Origin: Chrysophaeum taylorii
Lineage: Eukaryota > Sar > Pelagophyceae > Pelagomonadales > Pelagomonadaceae
Length of the DNA: 64,000 nucleotides
Assembly (NCBI GenBank): GCA_029834535.1
Contig: JAQMWT010000379.1
Coordinates: 62,001-126,000 of the forward strand
Direction of reading: 5' to 3'
Shown: one piece after another, positions 32,985 through 42,201 of the stretch
How the letters are laid out: each line of letters begins with the position of its first letter
Position numbering within the stretch: position 1 is the stretch's first letter
Made by a program: the position numbers and the translations under genes
The notes under the pieces: model-generated
Seen by the model: the letters and a program-made list of their open reading frames with translations, nothing else
Told to the model about the DNA's origin: nothing
The model's database searches: none

Positions 32985-33870
32985 TTCTCCGTCTCCGGCG
33001 CTACCGCCTCATGATCGGCGTTAAGCAGGGTGATGTCCTCGGCTCGATTCTTTTCGTTCTCTACATGGCGGCGGCCTTGAATAATTTCATGGCGCTGTCG
33101 TAAAAGTCGGGAGGAACCAGAATGCGTTTTCAAAACGAAGCTTGGTGATGTATTCACTGGACATCGCTACGACGCAAAACGCGGCACTGACGAAGTCGCA
33201 CTCGAAGAGTCAACGTACGCAGATGATATGGCGTTCCCGTTTCCCGATCGTCGTGCTCTGAATGAGGCGACGCCCCGTCTCATCCGGCATTTTCCCAGGT
33301 GGGGTATGGAAGTCCACACACAGGTGACTGCCAAGCAGGGAAAGAGTCGAAATCCAGGATATTTGTCGCAAGCCAGAATTGCCGTGACCCAACAACTCGG
33401 CGTAGTCGCCGACTTATCATAGGTGACGGCCGTCATATCCCCGTGGTGACATTTAATACAGATCAATGTATCTGGGCCCGGGGACGTGGAGCTGCGTCGC
33501 AAAAGGTGGCGCGGCTTTCGGCGCGCTCCGTCACTACGTTTTGCCTCAAAATACGTGTCCGAGCAGAACAAAGTAGCGCGTCGGTCTTATCATCCTCCAT
33601 TCTTAACGGTGCGTCGCATTGGTGTCAGGTTGTCCACGATCGTCTAATGCTCACACGCACTGCGCACGCGCGATGTGCCGCGTTCCGTCGCAGACCGGCA
33701 ACACAAATCAAAACGCCAGCCCCATCGCCGGCGCTGAGCAGGGACATCGACATCTGCCAGCGTCGACAACTTCGCTGGGCAGGCCGGTTGCCCCGTGCCG
33801 GCATCTCCTCGGAAAATATCACCTCCTGGCGCGCCAACGTCCGCGGGTCCTCACATTTCATGCCCGCCGT
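32985..33870 (+). mobile_element. Broken non-LTR retrotransposon (LINE) reverse transcriptase fragment
   Basis: One frame near 33010-33100 reads GVKQGDVLGSILFVLYMAAAL, matching the reverse transcriptase block G-V-x-Q-G-D-x-L-S-x-x-L-F. A second frame at 33195-33290 has TYADDMAFPFPDRRALNEA and WGMEVHTQ, the catalytic Y-A-D-D block and the next block. A third frame, to about 33830, has DIDICQRRQLRWAGRLPRAG, the usual C-terminal motif of LINE ORF2. At least two frame changes separate the blocks, and the 5' part (endonuclease and fingers) is missing. No poly-A tail or target duplication was seen. It is old and inactive; the clade cannot be decided. Confidence 0.8.
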
Positions 33871-34252
33871 GGTCTCCAATGCACTCCGTGGGGTCCATGC
33901 CCGCGACACAGGTATTCATCTGGCTCTCTCCAGGGCATCACCCTGTCTGGCAGCACCCTTTCGTCTCATCGCGCAGTGCACACGCGCTCGAACGCGCCAT
34001 GGTGCTGGGCTTTAGGAGTAAACTCGAAGGTTATAGCGAACGTGCGCTGATCAAAGCAGTTTAGCCTTAGATTGGCGGGGGTGAGAGCGTCGAGCTGAAG
34101 TGAGAGTGGGGTGGGTGGGTTGGTGCGTGGCTAGTTACGCCACCGAAAACAACAGGACCATCAAGGGCCGCCGGGCCTTTGGGCTCAAGACAGTGGCGCC
34201 GCTTCTGGCGCAGGCCCGCGCCTGAGTTGACCACTCCTAAGGCGAGAGGACG
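33871..34252. other. Flank of LINE remnant, no gene seen
   Basis: Includes a G-rich stretch (GTGGGGTGGGTGGGTTGG near 34105). No ORF could be supported. Confidence 0.3.
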
Positions 34253-35008
34253 ATGTGTTGGAGCCAGCGCGTGTCGCTGTTCTTCTGGCTTTACGATGTG
34301 GCATGTCTTGTGTATCTCTATCGTCGGCGGCGACAGGATGACGCGAAGTACATCGCGATGCTCTTTGGCGTGATGCTGCAGGAATGGTGGCAGTTTGTTG
34401 TGTGGCGAGTGCGCGACGACCACTGCACGCCGGCGCTGGCGATAGCATCGGTCGGCGCTGTTCTCTCGTCGCAATCGATTACCCTCGGTGTTCTCGCGGC
34501 GGGTGAGATGGACGTAACGAAAGGCGACGAGACCCGCCGACGACGGCAAGGCGCTTCTCTCGCTCTTTGGGCGTTGCAGCTCGTCGTCACCGCCGCCTGC
34601 GTCGTGCGCGCGGGGCGCTGGTGCGCGAGCATCGGTACTTGGGGCCACCAGATTTGGATCTGTGCTCAGAGCCTTTATGAGGTTGGCGGCTACCCGCTTT
34701 ACTTGGGAATGCTCGCGGTCTACGTTGCCGCGCTGATTCAGGCTTTCAAGGCGCTTTCGTTGCCGGCGCGAGAGAAATCCGCGCTCAAAACGTTGGGCTG
34801 CGTCAACGCGGCCTTTATTTACGCGCTCTATACGACCACCCTCGAAGCTTGCATATTCCCCGGTGTCCTCTACCCCCTATTTTTTCGCGCCATCCGTCGA
34901 GTGACACTCCCACATAGGCTCGATTTGGTGCTGGTCGGCGGCGGCTCTCGCCGCGTACGCTGTCGTTCGACAATCTCCAACACCTTTGCTCCCTGCATCG
35001 TGAAATAA
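34253..35008 (+). CDS. Multi-pass membrane protein, family uncertain
   Basis: The ATG at 34253 gives 251 aa. About seven hydrophobic helices are visible: VSLFFWLYDVACLVYLY, AMLFGVMLQEWWQFVVW, PALAIASVGAVLSS, ALWALQLVVTAACVV, WGHQIWICAQSLY, LGMLAVYVAALIQAF and AAFIYALYTTTLEACIF. The early E-W-W-Q-F-V-V-W motif and the layout resemble small uncharacterised seven-helix families found in algae and bacteria, but no family name is certain. The last ~30 residues (after PLFFRAIRRV) are basic and poorly ordered, and could be read-through of an intron; GTGCTGG or GTGACAC near 34900 are weak donors. No partner is evident in the context. Confidence 0.6.
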   Translation: MCWSQRVSLFFWLYDVACLVYLYRRRRQDDAKYIAMLFGVMLQEWWQFVVWRVRDDHCTPALAIASVGAVLSSQSITLGVLAAGEMDVTKGDETRRRRQGASLALWALQLVVTAACVVRAGRWCASIGTWGHQIWICAQSLYEVGGYPLYLGMLAVYVAALIQAFKALSLPAREKSALKTLGCVNAAFIYALYTTTLEACIFPGVLYPLFFRAIRRVTLPHRLDLVLVGGGSRRVRCRSTISNTFAPCIVK

Positions 35009-35280
35009 CGAGCTCACGGCGCGGCCGGTCTCTAATGACAGCGAAGACACCCGGCGCACGCGCCACGGCGCGCAGCCGATTTGGCGGGGCCAAAGAGCGT
35101 CAGCCAATCAGTCATTCAGTCACGAGGGTACCGAGGAAGACGGGAAAAGTTCTTGAGCCAGCAAACAAACCAGTCGTTGGTGACATTGTGGCAATCACAC
35201 CGAAGATCTTTATGAGCGCGGGTACGAAGCAGTGGATTTTTTTTGAGTTTGGTCCGGGCGGATTTTTTTTTTTCCCCGAG

Positions 35281-35311
35281 CGGGCGGGCGGGCAGGCAGG
35301 CAGGCAGGCAG
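35281..35311. repeat. (CGGG)n-(CAGG)n microsatellite
   Basis: About three GGGC units followed by five GGCA units, just past the 3' end of the minus-strand membrane gene. Confidence 0.85.
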
Positions 35312-35340
35312 ACGAACGTGCTTGATGGCTTGCTCGGGGA

Positions 35341-36246
35341 CTAGTAATAGAGGAAGTGGAGGCGAACGTTGTAGGCGGGATCGTTGAGTTGCGCTACCCG
35401 TTCGGGCGAAACGGAGCCGAGGAGACGCCAGAACTTGTAAACGATATTGGTCACCCATAGTTGGATGATAAGGACAAAGATTGCGAGGATGCTCCCAAAG
35501 ACGACAAACAACACGACATACAACGTCTTCAAGAGGCAGAACGAGAGGTAGATGCTGATCTTGCGATGCTGGAGATTTTTTGCCCCGAGGTATCCGAAGA
35601 TGGGACCGATAACGAAGAAGACGGCGATGAGTGCCCACGAGCCATAAACGGTCAACAGGAGCGTCCCGAACAAGTCAAAGAGCGCGAAACACTTTATACT
35701 CCATTTGTAGTTGAGGACCTTCTGCTCTCCCAGCGAGAGGTGCGGGTGGCCCGCGCCGTACAAGCCCGAGCTCACGTTGAGCATTATCGGCCCGTTGACG
35801 TGCGCGAGCTCTGCGCGCTGGATTTCTCGCGCGATGTCCTCGTCTGTCGGACCCGTCTGAACGGGCGTCGCGACCACCGGCGCCGGCTCGGCCACGACAA
35901 ACGACTCCCCCGCCTGAACCCCCTCGGGCACCATCACGCGCTCCCCGTTTTCCACCTCCACCATGTCGCCCTCCTTTGACCCGGCAGGCGCTGTCACCAC
36001 GCGGCTCTCGGGAGTATCGCCGTGATGACTCGGGCTCATGGGCGTCGCCCGAGCTGTGGGGACCTCGCTGTACATCTTCTCCTTGGAGATGGACCCCTCG
36101 TCGGGTCTACAAAGCGGTAAAGGGTAAGTAATAGGACTTTTTAACACAGCACGGGTTTTTTGTACCGTGTAGTTTACTGTCCAACGGAACCTTCCTTGAA
36201 CGGGGCACATTGTTTTTGCCCGGCCGAACGGGCTGGCGGACGGCAT
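35341..36246 (-). CDS. Small membrane protein with four C-terminal helices
   Basis: The open frame gives 301 aa from ATG 36246, but the first ~45 residues are not convincing. A good acceptor (GCTTTGTAG) lies just before 36106, so the gene may begin in an upstream exon or at ATG 36075 (MYSEVPTARATPMSPSHHGD). The middle is soluble, with GDMVEVENGERVMVPEGVQAG, a short repeated-looking motif seen in some algal membrane proteins. From ~180 on come four hydrophobic helices (CFALFDLFGTLLLTV, ALIAVFFVIGPIFGYLGA, IYLSFCLLKTLYVVLFVVF, LAIFVLIIQLWVTNIVY), then a short tail. Function unknown. The permease-like and seven-helix genes lie nearby, but no operon-like link is implied in a eukaryote. Confidence 0.65.
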   Translation of the reverse strand: MPSASPFGRAKTMCPVQGRFRWTVNYTVQKTRAVLKSPITYPLPLCRPDEGSISKEKMYSEVPTARATPMSPSHHGDTPESRVVTAPAGSKEGDMVEVENGERVMVPEGVQAGESFVVAEPAPVVATPVQTGPTDEDIAREIQRAELAHVNGPIMLNVSSGLYGAGHPHLSLGEQKVLNYKWSIKCFALFDLFGTLLLTVYGSWALIAVFFVIGPIFGYLGAKNLQHRKISIYLSFCLLKTLYVVLFVVFGSILAIFVLIIQLWVTNIVYKFWRLLGSVSPERVAQLNDPAYNVRLHFLYY

Positions 36247-37068
36247 GTCTCATTCGCATATGGGGCTACACACGAACCGACACGAATACCCCGGAGACGG
36301 CGCGCGGGCGGAGTCGCAGCGCCGATCTCGCGGCGGGTGCACTCTCGGAAGCGAGCGGCCTGCGCTCGAAAATGTTGCCGTATTCCTGCTCACTGACGAC
36401 TCGCCCAGTCGCGGGCAACGCGTGCGTTGGGGATCCCCCCTGCAGGCAGAGCACGACCATATTTAATTTGTTTTCCTGACATCCAGCTCGCGTTGTCACA
36501 TTATTGCTACAAGTATTCTCAAGTAGAAAAAAAACCCGTCTGATTCCTTGGTTTAAAATCTAGCCCTCTCGAAGTGAAGGGGTTGAGGTTGACCAATATG
36601 CTCTTCGGTGATTAATGCGTTGGCGAAACCGTCGTCACCAGCTCAGTTTATGTGGATGTTCGATACTAAACGGATCGCAATAATGGGAAGTTCAATCCGC
36701 GCCTCGGTAACGGCATTCTTCCCCATTTTCCTTTTACTTGATAGAAAGAGAAATTGCCTATATTATCCTGAACTATAGGACGCAAGACTGCTGCTTCGGA
36801 CGTCTTCCGGTTTTTCTCGCGATAAACCGCGTCATGGCTCGCGCCTTCGTGGCGAGCGACGGCGGACCGCCACGCGGCTCGGGAAGACGAGACAAACCGT
36901 CCGGCGGTCAGCGAGGCGGGAGACCACTCGCCAAACCACTCGCCGCCCATCGCTGACCCGATTGCGCTCCGCCACGCCGAAGGCGTCCCGCGCAGGCGAA
37001 CCTTGACCTCGAAGCGCTTCTGACTTGAACGCTGTGTTATGCTTGAACGCTGCGTTATTCTGACTTGA
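36247..37068. other. No supportable gene
   Basis: AT-rich with scattered short ORFs. Three imperfect copies of a GACTTGAACGCTGTGTTAT unit lie in tandem near 37022-37081. Confidence 0.35.
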
Positions 37069-37544
37069 ATGCTGTGTTATATTGTTTCTTATATACTTTC
37101 AACCGAAGGCCCTGCCGCGCCCGCTGCTCCACGAAAAAGAAGTAAAAAAGATTTTTTAAAAACAAAAGCATCGGCCTTAAATAAGAATGCTTTCGTTGAA
37201 CATTCTTCACCTGATTTCGGAACCTCGGATTCGCAGGCCGCGGCACACACAAAACAAGCACCAAGGCCTTCGTGCTTTGACGACGATGCGGGAGGAGGTC
37301 GGCAAGGCCGTGGGCCGTGGGGCAACACACAGGGCAAAGTGACATGAAACTTCTGGTGCCGTGGCCAAAGGGGGTAGCGAAAAAATTTGCGCCATCGCCT
37401 GCGAAAGAGAACACTGAAGAACGGAAATGGATGGTTCCTAGGAAATCCGGCAAGAAAAATTGGGAGCAGAGACTTGCGTACGCGTTGCCGTTTGGGTCCC
37501 AAGGTTTTGAACTGAATCGTAAATCCTTAGCCATTGGCACCTGA
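37069..37544 (+). other. Coding-like peptides, possibly a broken gene
   Basis: Two plus-strand frames follow each other. The first (37069-37347) carries PAAPRKRSKKDFLKTKASAL and FVEHSSPDFGTSDSQAA. The second (37317-37544) carries MKLLVPWPKGVAKKFAPSP and WMVPRKSGKKNWEQRLAYAL. Both are basic and plausible as protein, but no family fits. The minus-strand ORFs over the same bases look like shadows. A frame change near 37340 is required. Confidence 0.25.
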
Positions 37545-37656
37545 AATCTATGGGTTAAAAATAGGCTTCTTCTGACCAACATGATTCTAAACGTTGTGTC
37601 ACTTGTCGTAGTTTGACTTTGGTATATGCCATGTTGACTTATAGCATTTTGAGCGA

Positions 37657-38109
37657 ATGGCGGCGAAGTCGACGTGCACGGTGTTCGGAAACTCCATTCT
37701 CTTCGAGGTCATAATTGGTTTCGTCCCAGGCAAATGGGTTGTACCCGAGCTCTTTGCGCTCGATCTTTTGGACGCGAAAACGGTCACCCCCTGGGTCGAG
37801 GCCTTGAAGGCGCGGGCAAGGACGGAGGCGTCCAAGCTGGCCCATGCACTGAGTCTATTGGAAGCTCGGAAGGCCCGACGCGTCTCGAGGCTGTTTCGCG
37901 ACCAGATTGACGATCTCGTTGGGCGAGCGGCATTCCTGAGAAACAGAGAGAAAGGAATGTATGGTGGTGGAGCAGGAGTCTGTCCAGCAACAACAAAGTT
38001 GTCTGATGCTTTGAGCGAGCCAAACCGTCAAGGCCAAGCGGGTCAGATTGAAGAACCGAGACGGCAGAAAAGCGAAGACGTGGTTGACGAACAGAATGAC
38101 TGCGAATGA
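37657..38109 (+). CDS. Hypothetical helical protein
   Basis: ATG 37657 gives 150 aa. Residues ~35-100 form a charged helical stretch (LDLLDAKTVTPWVEALKAR, LAHALSLLEARKARR, LFRDQIDDLVGRAAFLRN), while the tail is polar. A competing minus-strand ORF (38670-37855, 271 aa) is very hydrophobic (GQLIIIILGICLIIRY, FFFFPIFIIGEVLC) and covers part of the same bases; only one is likely real. The plus-strand reading has the more protein-like composition. No family was recognised for either. Confidence 0.3.
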   Translation: MAAKSTCTVFGNSILFEVIIGFVPGKWVVPELFALDLLDAKTVTPWVEALKARARTEASKLAHALSLLEARKARRVSRLFRDQIDDLVGRAAFLRNREKGMYGGGAGVCPATTKLSDALSEPNRQGQAGQIEEPRRQKSEDVVDEQNDCE

Positions 38110-38666
38110 GGGAGGACAAAGGACCTCGCCTATGATGAAAATCGGAAAGAAAAAAAAAGTTCGAAATGCTGGCACGTAGAAGGAATATCGCAGAGGTACA
38201 TGATGCAGCATCATGCGCCTATAATAAAAAGCGAAGAACGTCGCGCTCCAAACGCACCCCACGAGGAGAAGAGGCTCTCCAGGATGTGGTCTCGGCGGAC
38301 TGTCTGACCGAAAGACGACATCCTTGTTAATAGGCAAATCCAAACAATGCGCAGTGTGAGGAGCAGCCGCCGGCATTCGGTAACGAATAATCAAACAAAT
38401 CCCAAGTATAATAATAATAAGTTGCCCTAACAACGGAGCCAGCCTTATTGTGGTTTCAGGAAATCGTCCACAGTGCTCAGAGTGCTTCCGGTGAGAAACC
38501 GACGATCTCCGCGTACTGTGCGGCAGGACACGTCGGCCGCGATTGTGGGCGTGCGGGCGCGCGGATTCTCCAATCGCGCGATCGCCAAAGGCGCTCCCAG
38601 ACGCGTCAAGGTTCCGACGCGAAAACGACGATCGGGTCGCACGTATATACTTGCCAGGAAACATAT
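38110..38666. other. No firm gene; faint transposase-like HTH peptide
   Basis: On the plus strand 38473-38690 reads TSAAIVGVRARGFSNRAIAK.. and RKRRSGRTYILARKHI. This recalls the helix-turn-helix start of Tc1/mariner-type transposases, but it is short and unsupported by neighbours. Confidence 0.2.
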
Positions 38667-39989
38667 TCAAGGCGATCGAGAGGGCGGATAGCAGTTGGCG
38701 TCGACTTGCGTGAGCGTAGGAAAGAGGTCGCGGAGGAAGGCGACGTAGCGCGGGTCTTGCGCGCAGGGGTTGTGCTCGAGGTAGATGCAGGTTAGGGGGA
38801 GTTTGGCGACGGGACTGACGTGATCCAGATCGGGGACGGCGTTGTAGGAGAGCCAGAGGTCCTCGAGGAGCGCAAGGACGGCGAAGGGGTCGAGGCGGGT
38901 GAGTCTATTGTGGGAGAGGTCAATCGTGACGAGGTTGGCGAGATGTTGCAAATGGCCGGGCTCGAGGTCTGGCCCGATGGCATTGTTCGCGAGGTAGAGC
39001 TCGCGGAGCGTGCGGAGGTTCGGGCCGAAGGCATCCTGGAGCGAGGTGAGGCGGTTGGACTGGACGTCGAGGACGCTGAGTTCAGCGATTCCGTCGAGGC
39101 CTGCGATTCTTTCAATCTTGTTCTTGCCAAGGAATAGGTGGCGGAGCCCGGGCGGAAACCCCCCCATTTCTCTGATTCTATTCGCGCCGAGGTCGAGCTT
39201 CCGGAGCTCGGCGAGGTTGGCGAGGCCCTCGATGGTCCGGAGCTTGTTGGCGGCTATGTAACAATCCTGAAGGCGCGAGCACACCGCGACCGGGGCGCTC
39301 GACCGGATAACGTTGAACGACATGTCTAGGACAACGAGGTGAGGACAGCCCTCGACGCCCCGGAGCGACCGGACCTGGTTATCGTAGAGCTCGAGGTGCG
39401 TCAGCGTTGCGCCGTTGGCCGAGATGGCAGACATATCCGCGATGAGACATGATCGCAGCGTCAGGTGTGTCAGTCGTTTGAGCCGATAAAGCCCCTCGAG
39501 TACCGTCACCTTAAGGCCAGACGTCCCCGTGTACCGGATCTCCGTTGACTCGTCGTCGAATTCGGTCGCGTCCGCAGGCGTCACGTACCGGTCGGCGGGC
39601 CCGACATCGGCCTCGTTCACGCCCTCCTCCTCCTTCTCCACGTGCTCGTGTAGCTCTTCGACTTCGTGCTCATGTTCGTGTTCGTGTTCGCGGGCCCCGT
39701 GCTCGTGTTCGTGGGCCCCGTGCTCGTGCTCGTGGGCCCCGTGCTCGTGGGCCCCGTGCTCGGGGCCCACGAGCACGGGCTCGTGGGCCCCGCGCTCGTG
39801 GGCCCCGAGCTCGTGGGCCCCGTGCTCGTGGGCCCCGTGCTCGTGGGCCCCGTGCTCGTAGACCCTGTGCTCGTGGACCCCGTGCTCGTGGACCCCGTGC
39901 TCGGGGGCCCCGTGCTCGTGGACCCCGTGCTCGTGATCGTGGCCGTCGTCGCCCAGTTCTTCCAAAGCCGCCGAACCCATCGTCGCCAT
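38667..39989 (-). CDS. SDS22-like leucine-rich-repeat protein (PP1 regulator type) with His-rich N-terminal repeats
   Basis: ATG 39989 gives 440 aa. Residues ~10-120 are tandem H-E-H-G-A/V units, then an acidic linker. From ~145 on there are about ten SDS22-type LRRs (LTHLTLRSCLIADMSAI, LTHLELYDNQVRSLRGVEG, LRKLDLGANRIREMGG, LRHLFLGKNKIERIAGLDG, LSVLDVQSNRLTSLQ, LVTIDLSHNRLTRLD, LEDLWLSYNAVPDLD). The C-terminal cap TCIYLEHNPCAQDPRY...LFPTLTQVDA is close to the SDS22/PPP1R7 ending. SDS22 binds protein phosphatase 1 and controls its assembly and location. The His/Glu-rich arm is not part of the family and could bind zinc, copper or nickel (inference). A first-exon extension upstream of 39989 is possible but has no ATG. 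Confidence 0.85.
   Translation of the reverse strand: MATMGSAALEELGDDGHDHEHGVHEHGAPEHGVHEHGVHEHRVYEHGAHEHGAHEHGAHELGAHERGAHEPVLVGPEHGAHEHGAHEHEHGAHEHEHGAREHEHEHEHEVEELHEHVEKEEEGVNEADVGPADRYVTPADATEFDDESTEIRYTGTSGLKVTVLEGLYRLKRLTHLTLRSCLIADMSAISANGATLTHLELYDNQVRSLRGVEGCPHLVVLDMSFNVIRSSAPVAVCSRLQDCYIAANKLRTIEGLANLAELRKLDLGANRIREMGGFPPGLRHLFLGKNKIERIAGLDGIAELSVLDVQSNRLTSLQDAFGPNLRTLRELYLANNAIGPDLEPGHLQHLANLVTIDLSHNRLTRLDPFAVLALLEDLWLSYNAVPDLDHVSPVAKLPLTCIYLEHNPCAQDPRYVAFLRDLFPTLTQVDANCYPPSRSP
39651..39935. repeat. Tandem GTGCTCGTGGGCCCC-type array coding His-Glu-His-Gly-Ala
   Basis: Units of about 12-15 bp repeat roughly twenty times with few changes, all in frame with the SDS22-like gene on the minus strand. 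Plus-strand ORFs through it are shadows. Confidence 0.9.
39738..39779. repeat. Perfect 18-bp inverted repeat, 6-nt loop, inside the His-repeat array
   Basis: Arms 39738-39755 and 39762-39779 (CCCGTGCTCGTGGGCCCC and its exact complement) are separated by GTGCTC. It marks a unit that lies inverted relative to the rest of the array. Confidence 0.95.
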
Positions 39990-41164
39990 CGAAACCCTCA
40001 AAATAAAATCCAAAGTTTCAATTCGACACCGCGTCGATCGTCGACAGCTTCGAGCTGCCACTCGTCGTCAGCGTCCGCGTCCGCTTCCTCGGATTGCGAG
40101 AGGCGCGGCACTCCTCATCTTAGGCCTTGAGCTTGTCAACACTCAAGTGCCGCCTCGCGTCGCGGTCCCGAGCGCTGGCAGCTGCCGTCGGTGCTCGAAA
40201 GGGACCACCGCTTCGGCGACCAACTCGCAAGAGTTGGTCTTGATCTGATCGTAGACGTTCTTGAGGTGCGAGGTGAGGAATTCGACATTGGCCTTGGAAC
40301 CGGCCTGTCCGATCGTCGAGTCGTTGCCCGAGGTGCAGGACTTGGGTTGAAGTCGCCCACGCCGACGACGTACCTCTCGATTTTCGCCTTGGGCGTTCGA
40401 CCGGCAGCGTCGCTCGGGAGCTGCTCAAGTGCGACGTCGAGTCGCCTCTTGACCGTCGAGAGCTAGGTCCTCCCGAAGAAGGCATGCTCGTCGGCGTTTG
40501 AAATTGAAGGCCAGGGCCTAGTTCTAAGCTTGCTCGCCCGACCCAACTTTGTTCCCTCGTGCTCGACGTGGTTGATGTCGACGAGGTCGCGCAAGAGGCC
40601 GCCGCACCCTCGTACCTTCGGCGGTGAACTTCCTAGAGTGTACGATGCAAGGCACGTCGCCCGAGCTAACATCCCTGGCGCAAGATCCGTGACGACGAGA
40701 CCGTTGCAGTGGTTGCACAGTTCAAGGTCTTCAACGGTCTTCGAAGAGGGCAATTTCGCTGTGTCGGGTGATCGTCGTGAGCCGGACGTACGGCATTCTT
40801 ATGTCTGAAGCGGCCACATTTTGCGCGTGATAGCTTGGACCCGCCCCCGGACTGGCGGTGCTAATAAACATAGGCTGAAACTGACCCTCGCGCGATTGAG
40901 CGCCCTGCGTGCTCACGTTCGCACCCCCATCCTCTTATAAGCAGTCGACATGACCCACCTCCGCCGCCTTCCTGGCACATCCCTTATGTCTCCACATCGC
41001 TCCCCTCCCTCTTAGCAGCAGTCGACCCTTAAAAACTTTCGGGAGACAAACAAAACCCGTCAACCCTTATTATTCTTTGATAAATAACCCTCGGCCGACC
41101 CGGTCGACTTTCGAAAACCCTAGGGCTTACCGCTCGGTTGATTTATTTTCGACGACAGCTGTCA
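39990..41164. other. Intergenic with decayed coding-like ORFs
   Basis: A minus-strand ORF at 40753-40463 (96 codons; VEDLELCNHCNGLVVTDLAPG, CGGLLRDLVDINHVEHEG) and a following segment near 40350-40150 (VGVGDFNPSPAP, then in another frame VEFLTSHLKNVYDQIKTN) look partly coding. The G-D-F-N hints at an endonuclease-type LINE fragment, but this is weak. The right part should hold the promoter of the plastid-targeted gene. Confidence 0.3.
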
Positions 41165-42151
41165 ATGATGATTCTCGTGTTTGTCGCGTCGGCGTTGGCC
41201 TTCCAATGCCAGGGCCCCGTGCGTCACCCGACGCGACGATGCGCCGAGCAAAACGATGGGGGACCGATTAAGTACCTGTCGACCGTCGACGACAAACCCA
41301 AGCAGTGGAATCCCGACGACGAAAATGCGCCGAGCGATCCACGCGCCCATGTCCAGCAGACCGAGGCGGTCAACGCGGGCCCGGCGAACTACGAAGGGTA
41401 CGTCGACGCGGCCGACGGGTTCGACGGGGGCGACGGCCAGGTCGGCGTTGTTGGGGACGGCACGAACGCGATGGAGACGTACGACATGTCGGAGCGGGTC
41501 AAGACGCGACGAATGAACGCCGTCAAGGGCTCGGAATCCAAGAAGACGCGCTCCAACGTCTGGGGCTACACCACGGGCTACGCCGACGAGCTCGCGAAGC
41601 GCGGCATGGTCGACGTCGACCAATACGGCGAGGACCGCCTCAAGCAACGGCGCCAGCAGCTCGAGAACTGGCGCAACCAGCGCGAGCTCAGAATCCAGAA
41701 GGAGGGCCAGATGCGCGACCTCTACAACCTCCAGGGCAAGGCGTACGAACCCTCGCGCCACGGCTCCTATTTCGACGACCTCGAAGCCAAGCGCAAACCG
41801 AAACAGGCTCAGTCCTCGGAACAGGTCTACGGCATGGTCGCCGGCGACCGCGTCGACGGCAACCTCGAGATTGTTTCGCAGATCAATACGCGCGGTGGCG
41901 TCACCCTCTCGATCCAGAACGAGTATTCCACGTACGCCGACTTCGTTGCCGGTTTTGTCGACGGCTCTTCCACGGATTTTGCCGTTGAGCCAACGGGGGG
42001 CACTCTCAACCGCCGAGGCGGCGCCCCCACGGACTTCGTCATCACCTTTCTCCCCCAGAGTATCAAGGACGCGAGCCAGAACAGGGCGATTTTCGTCGTC
42101 GAAACCGAAGAGCACAAGTGGACCTACTACGTCCAGGGTGTCCTCCAATAA
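41165..42151 (+). CDS. Putative plastid-targeted protein of unknown function
   Basis: ATG 41165 gives 328 aa in one exon. MMILVFVASALAFQCQGPVR is a signal peptide with a predicted cut at ALA|FQ. The aromatic residue at +1 followed by a basic, hydroxylated stretch (HPTRRCAEQ) is the ASAFAP-like bipartite leader of complex red plastids. The mature part has a polar N-terminal half with AVKGSESKKTRSNVWGYTTGYADELAKRG, a charged helix (RLKQRRQQLENWRNQRELRIQKEGQ) and a C-terminal beta-rich half (INTRGGVTLSIQNEYSTYADFV, FVITFLPQSIKD, KWTYYVQGVL). No enzyme motif was recognised. It probably acts in or at the plastid (inference). Confidence 0.72.
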   Translation: MMILVFVASALAFQCQGPVRHPTRRCAEQNDGGPIKYLSTVDDKPKQWNPDDENAPSDPRAHVQQTEAVNAGPANYEGYVDAADGFDGGDGQVGVVGDGTNAMETYDMSERVKTRRMNAVKGSESKKTRSNVWGYTTGYADELAKRGMVDVDQYGEDRLKQRRQQLENWRNQRELRIQKEGQMRDLYNLQGKAYEPSRHGSYFDDLEAKRKPKQAQSSEQVYGMVAGDRVDGNLEIVSQINTRGGVTLSIQNEYSTYADFVAGFVDGSSTDFAVEPTGGTLNRRGGAPTDFVITFLPQSIKDASQNRAIFVVETEEHKWTYYVQGVLQ

Positions 42152-42172
42152 TAAAAAGAACATCACGCTGTC

Positions 42173-42200
42173 ATTGATTGATTGATTGATTGATTGATTG
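42173..42200. repeat. (ATTG)7 microsatellite
   Basis: Seven perfect ATTG units 20 bp past the stop of the plastid-targeted gene. Confidence 0.95.
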
Positions 42201-42201
42201 C

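Noticed and set aside
37855-38670. 271-codon hydrophobic minus-strand ORF as a membrane protein gene
   Set aside because: Its Phe/Ile-rich parts match AT-rich plus-strand bases, helix spacing is irregular and no start context or family supports it.
38473-38690. Tc1/mariner transposase fragment
   Set aside because: Helix-turn-helix-like peptide only; no catalytic D, no inverted repeats and no TA duplication seen.
39651-39935. CRISPR-like or minisatellite array
   Set aside because: Repeats have no unique spacers and lie in frame inside a eukaryotic coding sequence.
39529-40130. Plus-strand ORFs rich in Val-Gly-Pro or Arg-Gly-Pro across the His repeat array
   Set aside because: The minus strand carries a full SDS22-like protein; the repeat is open in all frames because its units are multiples of three.
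40136-40360. LINE endonuclease fragment (GDFN)
   Set aside because: Only one four-residue motif matches and no neighbouring block supports it, so no element was called.
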